In this document: positions 1 to 3,396 of the stretch, piece by piece | How positions within the stretch are numbered: position 1 is the stretch's first letter | Layout: each line of letters begins with the position of its first letter | Source: Moraxellaceae bacterium | GTDB taxonomy: Bacteria; Pseudomonadota; Gammaproteobacteria; Pseudomonadales; Moraxellaceae | NCBI GenBank assembly: GCA_021156385.1 | Contig: JAJNDL010000114.1 | Span: forward strand, 1-5,478 | Direction: 5' to 3' | DNA length: 5,478 nt | Notes under the pieces: generated by a model | Databases searched by the model: none | Told to the model about the DNA's origin: nothing | The model's input: only the letters and a program-made list of their open reading frames with translations | Position numbers and translations under genes: made by a program

Positions 1-516
1 GAAAACGTTGCGCGAATAGGCGCAGAACAGCACGAAGGAGCGCTCCCAGCACAGGCGGTGCCAGAGATGCTCGAGGCGCAGCATGGTGTCTTCCTCGCCG
101 CGCGCGCAGAGGATGCCGACCATCTCGCCGAAGGCACGCACCGGGCGGCGGCCGAGGCCGGCCTGGCGCAGCACCTCGGTGAGCAGCAGGCCGAAGTGTT
201 CCTCGTCGGGCTGGCCATCGACATAGAAGTGGGACAGCGTTTCTTCGGCGTCCAGCGCGAAATAGTTGCGCGCATGGGCCGCGGCATGCACATCGATGCC
301 GCGCTGCTGCAGGCGCTCTTCCAGCGCATCGAGATGTACGGGCGTCGCAATCAGTACCACGCCCTCCCCGGCCGCGAGGCCGACGGCGACATAGGCCTCG
401 AGCGCCGTCAGGAAGGCTTCGTCTTCCTGGTAGATCTGCACCAGGTGGTCGGGCGGCATGACTTCGGCCCAGTACTTCCTGGCGTCCACGGCAACGGACG
501 GGGCCTTCATGTTCAT
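1..516 (-). CDS. MEDS-domain protein, C-terminus cut by window edge
   Basis: The minus strand is open from an ATG at 516 to the window edge, giving 172 residues with no stop. The N-terminal part has a His-Leu-Val-Gln-Ile-Tyr stretch (residues 24-29), an acidic Asp-Glu before Phe35, and a Gly-Leu-Ala-Ala-Gly-Glu segment (46-51) followed by a hydrophobic strand (VVLIAT). The C-terminal part has FGEM, then an LEHLW helix, then an LFCAYS strand. This pattern is that of the MEDS family (sensory domain of the DcmR regulator type), which occurs alone or fused to kinase or regulator domains and is thought to sense small molecules or relay signals. The start at 516 is preferred over the ATG at 510 because GGAGAG lies 6 nt upstream of it. 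The visible part already covers about a full MEDS domain, so it may end soon after the edge or continue into an output domain. Ligand and partner are unknown. Confidence 0.85.
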   Translation of the reverse strand, partial: MNMKAPSVAVDARKYWAEVMPPDHLVQIYQEDEAFLTALEAYVAVGLAAGEGVVLIATPVHLDALEERLQQRGIDVHAAAHARNYFALDAEETLSHFYVDGQPDEEHFGLLLTEVLRQAGLGRRPVRAFGEMVGILCARGEEDTMLRLEHLWHRLCWERSFVLFCAYSRNVF

Positions 517-547
517 GTACTGCTCTCCAGCAAGATTTCTCGTTTTC

Positions 548-576
548 CTTATACCGCAAGGAAACAGAAATCGAAC
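548..576 (-). promoter_or_regulatory. Candidate sigma-70 promoter of the MEDS gene
   Basis: Read on the minus strand, TATAAG (553 to 548) is a fair -10 element. The region about 17 nt upstream (GTTCGA, 576 to 571) is a poor -35. Transcription would start near 541, giving a leader of about 25 nt before the ATG at 516. A weak -35 is typical of activator-dependent promoters, and the CRP-like palindrome upstream is centred about 60 nt from the predicted start. This is inferred from spacing and one hexamer. Confidence 0.35.
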
Positions 577-593
577 AGGCGGTAACTTCGCGG

Positions 594-609
594 CGTGAAA
601 GATTTCACA
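594..609. promoter_or_regulatory. CRP/Clp-type operator palindrome
   Basis: The sequence cGTGAAAGATTTCACa is a perfect 14-bp palindrome (595-608). It fits the CRP-family consensus TGTGA-N6-TCACA at nine of ten defined positions. Its centre (601.5) lies about 60 bp upstream of the predicted start of the minus-strand MEDS transcript, close to the -61.5 spacing of class I CRP activation. Either strand could be served, but the nearest plus-strand gene is more than 600 bp away, so the MEDS gene is the likely target. Which CRP/FNR-family protein binds cannot be told from the site. Confidence 0.5.
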
Positions 610-672
610 GCAGAATCACACTGCCGCAGGGCCGGACCGCCCGCGGCGACAGCTCCCGATCTTTCACCCGAA

Positions 673-821
673 CCGCACGGAAGCCACGGAATTTCCTGCA
701 ATTTTTTGTAAATCCGCTCTGGCAATCCCCCGCTCCGTCCCCATCATTATTGCCACGATCGCGATGAAGCAGCAGCGCCCCACCTGAACCAGGAACGGTT
801 TGTCCGTACGGAAGCAACGGA
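673..821. repeat. Imperfect 18-bp direct repeat pair
   Basis: Positions 673-690 and 804-821 share 16 of 18 bases (CCG[C/T]ACGGAAGC[C/A]ACGGA). The start-to-start distance is 131 bp. Each copy itself contains two ACGGA words 9 bp apart. The second copy overlaps the palindrome at 803-812. Possible readings are a duplicated protein-binding site or repeated elements of a structured RNA; chance is not excluded. Confidence 0.45.
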
Positions 822-893
822 CCAGGCCGCGCCGAGCAAAAGCCCACCGCAGGACACGCACCCGAGCTTTGACTCACCGCACCGAAGGATTCC

Positions 894-917
894 GCCGTCC
901 GCAGGAATGCAGACGGC
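894..917. other. Compact hairpin with 4-nt loop
   Basis: GCCGTC (894-899) pairs with GACGGC (912-917), and GCA (901-903) pairs with TGC (908-910), closing a GGAA loop. Only the 900/911 pair is imperfect. Read on the plus strand it is C-A and the loop is of GNRA type. Read on the minus strand it is a U-G wobble and the loop is UUCC. Strand therefore cannot be assigned. There is no T-run on either side, so it is not a typical intrinsic terminator. Confidence 0.5.
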
Positions 918-991
918 TGCCCGTGCGCCCGCGATCGCCTCGAAATCTCGGGGGAACACCAGGGTCTGCTCGCCTGGTTTTGGCCGCTGCG

Positions 992-1090
992 TTGCCGCTC
1001 AACGTCGCGCCAGGCGAGGCGCGACTGACGATGTTTGGTCACTTCAAATGAGGAGGGAGCAACGATGCATGGCGCGACGTTGAGCGGCAA
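992..1090. repeat. Left hairpin: perfect 21-bp inverted repeat
   Basis: Positions 992-1012 (TTGCCGCTCAACGTCGC...) are exactly complementary to 1070-1090, around a 57-nt interior. The interior contains GGCGCGAC at 1018-1025, a second copy of the word at 1072-1079. The arm segment GTCGCGCC (1004-1011) can therefore pair either locally (8 bp, 6-nt loop) or distally as part of the 21-bp stem. The interior also holds a strong Shine-Dalgarno-like AGGAGGGAG (1051-1059) ahead of an ATG at 1065. Confidence 0.95.
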
Positions 1091-1256
1091 CCCGGAGGGC
1101 TGGAACGGTGGTGGCGCAGAGCTGCGTCATTGCGTCACTCATGTACATCCGTACACCACGCTCCTCATTCCTTGCTCTGCGACCAACGGCAGTCCCCTTT
1201 TCGGGACGCCACCACCGTTCCAGCGCAGTGGCCAAAACCAGGCGAGCAGACCCTAG
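1065..1256 (+). CDS. Possible 63-aa ORF inside the structured element
   Basis: AGGAGG (1051-1056) stands 8 nt before the ATG at 1065, the best ribosome-binding site in the window. The frame runs 63 codons to a TAG at 1254-1256, ending essentially with the outer stem, and the next bases are another ATG (1257). The product is Gly/Thr/Pro-rich with Cys23 and Cys37 and the stretch HCVTHVHPYTTLLIPC. I recognise no domain, signal peptide or membrane segment. Much of the frame is dictated by the inverted repeats, so coding may be incidental. Pairing of 1047-1055 with 1161-1169 would mask its ribosome site, a possible control point. An upstream in-frame GTG/ATG would extend it to 1035 but lacks a ribosome site. 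Confidence 0.25.
   Translation: MHGATLSGNPEGWNGGGAELRHCVTHVHPYTTLLIPCSATNGSPLFGTPPPFQRSGQNQASRP
1099..1224. repeat. Right hairpin: perfect 18-bp inverted repeat
   Basis: Positions 1099-1116 (GCTGGAACGGTGGTGGCG) are exactly complementary to 1207-1224, around a 90-nt interior. The interior has its own smaller stems (1115-1122/1174-1181; TGTAC/GTACA at 1142-1146/1151-1155) and a tandem TGCGTCAT-TGCGTCAC word (1123-1138). CTCCTCATT at 1161-1169 is exactly complementary to 1047-1055 in the loop of the left hairpin. Confidence 0.95.
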
Positions 1257-1622
1257 ATGAACGACGAAGAAAACGCCGCCAGCTGGCGTCAACAGGAGGA
1301 GCTGGAACACGAGGAGTGGGAGGCAATGCGCCGTGCCGCGAAAGGCCGGCGTGAACGAGAGGTGAATAGTGATGTCAAAGGTATATCCAGCAATAGCAGC
1401 GGTCATGGCGGACGTGGCGTACGAGGGGATCGGCAAGAACCGCCGGAACACCCAGCAGGGCTACCAGTTCCGCGGGATCGACGACGTGTACAACACGTTG
1501 AGCTCGATTCTCGCGAAACATGGCCTGCTGATGTTGCCGCGCATTCTGAGCCGGAGCTGCGAGGAGCGAACGACGCGGAATGGGAGCGCCCTGTTCTACG
1601 TCACCGTCGAGGCCGAGTTTGA
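1257..1622 (+). CDS. Possible small charged ORF overlapping the ERF gene
   Basis: An ATG directly abuts the stop of the preceding small frame (TAGATG). It opens 121 codons, the last 250 bases of which overlap the ERF gene in another frame. The first 37 codons look protein-like: GC is about 76, 41 and 68 percent at codon positions 1, 2 and 3, and the peptide is rich in Glu/Arg/Trp and probably helical (begins MNDEENAASWRQQEELEHEE). Beyond about 1372 the product turns into an Arg/Pro-rich shadow of ERF. It has no good Shine-Dalgarno of its own and would depend on coupling. A real short gene that lost its stop, a true overlapping gene, or chance are all possible. A 12-bp palindrome CGCCAGCTGGCG lies at 1277-1288. 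Confidence 0.25.
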   Translation: MNDEENAASWRQQEELEHEEWEAMRRAAKGRREREVNSDVKGISSNSSGHGGRGVRGDRQEPPEHPAGLPVPRDRRRVQHVELDSRETWPADVAAHSEPELRGANDAEWERPVLRHRRGRV

Positions 1623-1995
1623 CCTCGTCGCGGCGGAGGACGGCAGCAAGCACACCATCCGCACCTATGGCGAGGCCATGGACAGCGCCGACAAGGCCAC
1701 CAACAAGGCGATGAGCGCCGCGTACAAGTACGCCGCCATGCAGGCGTTCTGCATCCCCACCGAAGGGGACAACGACGCCGATTCGACGACGCACGATGTC
1801 ACGCCCGCCGTGCAGGAAGCGCCGCCGGAATGGATGGCACGGATGGAGGACTCCATCCGCCGGGCCGGCTCGCAGGCCAAGCTCGACGAGATCCGCAATT
1901 ACATCGCCACCAAGCCGCTGCCCGAGGCGCAACTCGCCCGGCTGGCGAAGCTGAGCGACGAGGTTGAAAGTCAATTCGTAACGGAGAACGCATAA
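1372..1995 (+). CDS. erf: ERF-family single-strand annealing protein
   Basis: This 207-residue protein belongs to the ERF family, named for P22 Erf. These phage recombinases bind ssDNA and anneal complementary strands, promoting circularisation and recombination without RecA. The signature lies at residues 99-137: YGEAMDSADKATNKAMSAAY, then a KYAAMQAFCIP helix/strand and an acidic EGDNDAD end. The N-terminal part (5-60) has the usual Y-x-F-R-G-I-D-D-V-Y-N motif (31-41). The C-terminal 65 residues are a Pro/Ala linker and a helical tail of less conserved kind, in keeping with the partner-binding or oligomerising tails of the family. The ATG at 1372 is chosen because AGAGGTG lies 7 nt upstream; a GTG at 1369 would add one residue. 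The stop directly abuts the ssb start, indicating coupled translation. Length is normal for the family and composition matches the neighbours. Confidence 0.93.
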   Translation: MSKVYPAIAAVMADVAYEGIGKNRRNTQQGYQFRGIDDVYNTLSSILAKHGLLMLPRILSRSCEERTTRNGSALFYVTVEAEFDLVAAEDGSKHTIRTYGEAMDSADKATNKAMSAAYKYAAMQAFCIPTEGDNDADSTTHDVTPAVQEAPPEWMARMEDSIRRAGSQAKLDEIRNYIATKPLPEAQLARLAKLSDEVESQFVTENA

Positions 1996-2523
1996 ATGCA
2001 AGGCGTTAACAAAGTCATCATCATGGGCAACCTCGGGCGCGACCCGGACGTGCGCTACCTGCCGTCCGGCGGCGCCGTCGCCAACATGGCCGTCGCCACC
2101 AGCGATTCCTGGAAGGACAAGAACACCGGCCAGGTCACCGAGCAGACGGAGTGGCACCGCGTGGTCTTCTACGGCCGGCTGGCGGAAATCGCCGGCCAGT
2201 ACCTGAAGAAGGGCAGCAAGGTCTATGTCGAGGGCTCGCTGCACACGCGCAAGTGGCAGGACAAGCAGACCGGCCAGGACCGTTTCACCACCGAGATCAA
2301 GGGACTCTCCCTGCAGATGGTGGACAGCCGCCGCGACACCAGTGCCGAGGCCAGCAACGACGCCGTCTTCCCGGCGTACGAAGACGTCGTGCCGCAGCAG
2401 GCACGCGCCCTGCCCGAGCAGCAGGCGCAGGGGGCGCCGCGCCGCGGCATGCCCGCGCGTGCCGCGAAGGGCAGTGCCGCGCCCGCGCAGTCCTACGACT
2501 TCGACGACGACATTCCGTTCTGA
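1996..2523 (+). CDS. ssb: Single-stranded DNA-binding protein (SSB)
   Basis: This 175-residue SSB has an N-terminal OB fold (about 1-110) closely resembling E. coli [21 protein letters not shown], then [50 protein letters not shown] and the closing strand [12 protein letters not shown]. Trp39, Trp53 and Trp87 correspond to the ssDNA-stacking tryptophans. The loop before the last strand is a few residues shorter than in E. coli. A disordered Gln/Ala/Arg/Pro-rich linker (111-165) leads to the acidic tip DFDDDIPF, which recruits SSB-interacting proteins. The ATG overlaps nothing and follows the ERF stop without a gap; GGAG lies 9 nt upstream. Placement between ERF and Gp157 suggests an accessory, module-specific SSB supplying coated ssDNA to the annealing protein. 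Whether the host has another ssb cannot be seen here. Confidence 0.96.
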   Translation: MQGVNKVIIMGNLGRDPDVRYLPSGGAVANMAVATSDSWKDKNTGQVTEQTEWHRVVFYGRLAEIAGQYLKKGSKVYVEGSLHTRKWQDKQTGQDRFTTEIKGLSLQMVDSRRDTSAEASNDAVFPAYEDVVPQQARALPEQQAQGAPRRGMPARAAKGSAAPAQSYDFDDDIPF

Positions 2524-2534
2524 CGAGGTGCCGC

Positions 2535-3041
2535 ATGGGAAGCACGCTATCGCTCTACCACATGACGGAGGAATACCGGCAGGCGCTTGCCGTGCTGGCG
2601 GAATCCGACCTGGATGAGCAGGCGGTCGCCGACACGCTGGAAGGCCTCGAGGGCGAGCTCTCGCAGAAGGCGGCGAACGTCGCCGCCTTCGTGCTCAACC
2701 TCGAGGCCGAGGCGGAGGCCGCACGCATCGCCGAGGAGCGCATCCGGAAGCGCCGCCAGGCACTGGAGAAGCGCGCCGCGCAGATGCGCGACTACCTGCT
2801 CGGCAACATGGTGCGCGCGGACATCGCGGAGATCGCCGCGCTCGACAAGTCGTTCCGGGCACGCGTCACGCAGGGTCGCGAGTGTGTCGTGATCGACGAC
2901 GAGCACGCGCTGCCGCCGGACTTCCTGCGCGTGAAGGTCATCGAGGAGCCCGACAAGCACCTCATCGCGCAGGCCATCCATGAGGGCTATGCCGTGCCGG
3001 GCGCGCGCCTGGTACGGCGGCCGACGCTGAAGATCGGCTAG
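2535..3041 (+). CDS. Siphovirus Gp157-family protein
   Basis: This 168-residue protein matches the Gp157 family in full layout. It starts SLYHMTEEYRQAL, has an acidic DLDEQAVADTLEGLEGEL segment (25-42), a long charged coiled coil (about 44-92), a basic strand region (KSFRARV, 105-111) and the C-terminal signature VVIDDE...LP..F (118-130), EEPDK..I..AI..G..VPGA.L (137-159) and a final LKI. The family is named for Gp157 of Streptococcus thermophilus Sfi phages; its Pfam description links it to bacterial resistance to phage, but its biochemical role is unsettled. It is usually found beside ERF/RecT-like and SSB genes in phage recombination modules, as here. The ATG at 2535 is chosen because GAGG lies 6 nt upstream and the protein aligns from there; the frame is open further 5' only as a shadow of ssb. 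The gap to ssb is 11 nt, so it shares the operon. Confidence 0.88.
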   Translation: MGSTLSLYHMTEEYRQALAVLAESDLDEQAVADTLEGLEGELSQKAANVAAFVLNLEAEAEAARIAEERIRKRRQALEKRAAQMRDYLLGNMVRADIAEIAALDKSFRARVTQGRECVVIDDEHALPPDFLRVKVIEEPDKHLIAQAIHEGYAVPGARLVRRPTLKIG

Positions 3042-3060
3042 CGCAGGAGGCGCGGCAACA

Positions 3061-3094
3061 AAAGGCCGGTGTGCAGCCATGCATACCGGCCTTT
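3061..3094 (+). terminator. Hairpin terminator after the ERF-SSB-Gp157 operon
   Basis: A 15-bp stem (3061-3075 with 3080-3094) closes a GCCA loop. Its base is AAAGGCCGG/CCGGCCTTT. The single deviation (3071/3084) is a G-U pair on the plus strand, supporting use in that direction. It starts 19 nt after the Gp157 stop. The T-run is short (CTTTGCGTTT), so termination may be moderate. The A-rich left flank would allow some action on the minus strand, but no gene faces it. Confidence 0.8.
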
Positions 3095-3396
3095 GCGTTT
3101 CCGGCAGCGACGGCCATTTCCTGCCCTGGTGCCCAAGACAGAGCCCTACTCGCAAATGAATCCAGGCAGCGCATCCCGGGTACGTGCAAGATCTCGCGGG
3201 GCTTATTTACATTGCAAAGCGACGTTAAATCAGTACCGGCATCTGTCACCGTACGTATCCGCACTCCTTAATAAAACTCTAACTCTTTGTTCATCTTTGC
3301 AACGAAACCCTCGTTCTCGTGCCGTTGAAGCAATGCGCTGTAAATCGCAAGGTTCGCCACCCAACTAAAGTGTTATTTAGAAGGAGTGGTTTATCC
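3095..3396 (+). other. 300-bp leader region of the hydrolase gene
   Basis: No gene is seen. Composition drops from GC-rich to distinctly AT-richer from about 3200 (runs such as TTATTTACATT, TTAATAAAACT and TGTTATTTAG), as expected for a promoter region. I cannot choose a promoter with confidence: TTAAAT (3225-3230) has only a poor -35 at proper spacing, and other -10-like words near 3270 and 3373 are no better. A weak hairpin, CTGCC(C)TGG with CCAGGCAG (3121-3129/3162-3169), and two TACGT words (around 3181 and 3252) are present. AAGGAG at 3381-3386 is the ribosome site of the hydrolase. Confidence 0.5.

Larger units (their letters stand above)
610..960. other. 350-bp gene-free stretch with short repeats
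   Basis: No frame here looks like a conventional gene. The open minus-strand frames give Arg/Ser/Cys/Gly-rich products resembling nothing I recognise, and they lack convincing ribosome sites. Contents seen: a second GTGAAAGAT half-site (659-667, inverted relative to the operator at 595); tandem CACGGAA words 9 bp apart (676-691); an imperfect 18-bp direct repeat (673-690 and 804-821); a 7-bp inverted repeat TGGCAAT/ATTGCCA (720-726/749-755); the palindrome TCCGTACGGA (803-812); and a compact hairpin (894-917). It could hold the promoter of the downstream element, but I find no good -10/-35 pair. It may also be a decayed gene or part of a longer non-coding RNA. Confidence 0.4.
961..1254 (+). 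ncRNA. Nested inverted-repeat element, candidate structured RNA
   Basis: This 294-bp block is built from three nested or adjacent inverted repeats that together draw a three-way junction. The outer stem is 961-991 with 1224-1254, the left hairpin 992-1012 with 1070-1090, and the right hairpin 1099-1116 with 1207-1224 (junction bases are shared). About 140 of 294 bases lie in perfectly or nearly perfectly complementary arms, far beyond chance. The right hairpin continues with CGCAGAGC/GCTCTGCG (1115-1122/1174-1181) and a TGTAC-ATCC-GTACA tip (1142-1155). The deviations in the outer stem (986/1229 and 992/1223) are G-U pairs on the plus strand and A-C mismatches on the minus strand, which mildly favours a plus-strand transcript. 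It ends 117 nt before the ERF gene, so it may be that operon's leader. I know no RNA family with this layout. Alternatives are a foldback or MITE-like DNA element (no target duplication seen) or an ssDNA recombination site. Confidence 0.45.
961..1254. repeat. Outer inverted repeat arms (961-991 / 1224-1254)
   Basis: The first 25 bases of the left arm (961-985, beginning AGGGTCTGCTCGCC) are the exact reverse complement of 1230-1254 (ending GGCGAGCAGACCCT). After one G/T position (986/1229) the pairing resumes for five more bases (987-991/1224-1228). With one further wobble it can extend to 994/1221. Pairing stops abruptly outside the arms. The flanks (ggaacacc before, agatgaac after) show no direct repeat, so insertion by a cut-and-paste transposase with target duplication is not supported. 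Confidence 0.95.

Noticed and set aside
58..585. Plus-strand frame of 175 codons opposite the MEDS gene
   Set aside because: It is the antisense shadow of a recognisable MEDS domain on the minus strand.
605..1090. Long minus-strand open frame (161 codons) across the gene-free stretch, with two other overlapping minus-strand frames
   Set aside because: No ribosome site, Arg/Ser/Cys-rich product without recognisable motif, and its first part is imposed by the inverted repeats. Three frames being open is common in GC-rich non-coding DNA.
961..1254. Simple MITE or insertion sequence defined by the 25-bp outer repeats
   Set aside because: No flanking direct repeat is visible and no second copy is in the window, and the two internal perfect hairpins are not explained by this. 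A genome-wide copy count could revive it.
961..1254. Group II intron or complete retron
   Set aside because: No GTGYG start, domain V or maturase is seen for a group II intron, and no reverse transcriptase lies in the window for a retron. Only the outline is retron-like.
1277..1288. 12-bp palindrome CGCCAGCTGGCG as an operator
   Set aside because: It lies inside a possible coding frame just before ERF, has no second copy, and perfect GC-rich 12-mers occur by chance at low rate. No regulator motif is matched.
1375..2244. Minus-strand frame of 289 codons opposite ERF and ssb
   Set aside because: It is antisense to two clearly recognised genes and shows no motif of its own.
600..3100. Att sites bounding an integrated element around the ERF operon
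   Set aside because: Comparing 590-960 with 3040-3200 by eye gave no direct repeat of useful length, no tRNA gene end and no integrase.
3201..3260. c-di-GMP (GEMM) riboswitch suggested by TTGCAAAGC in the hydrolase leader
   Set aside because: The partner segment (GGGCAAACC-type) and the two helices are not found; a single short word is not enough.
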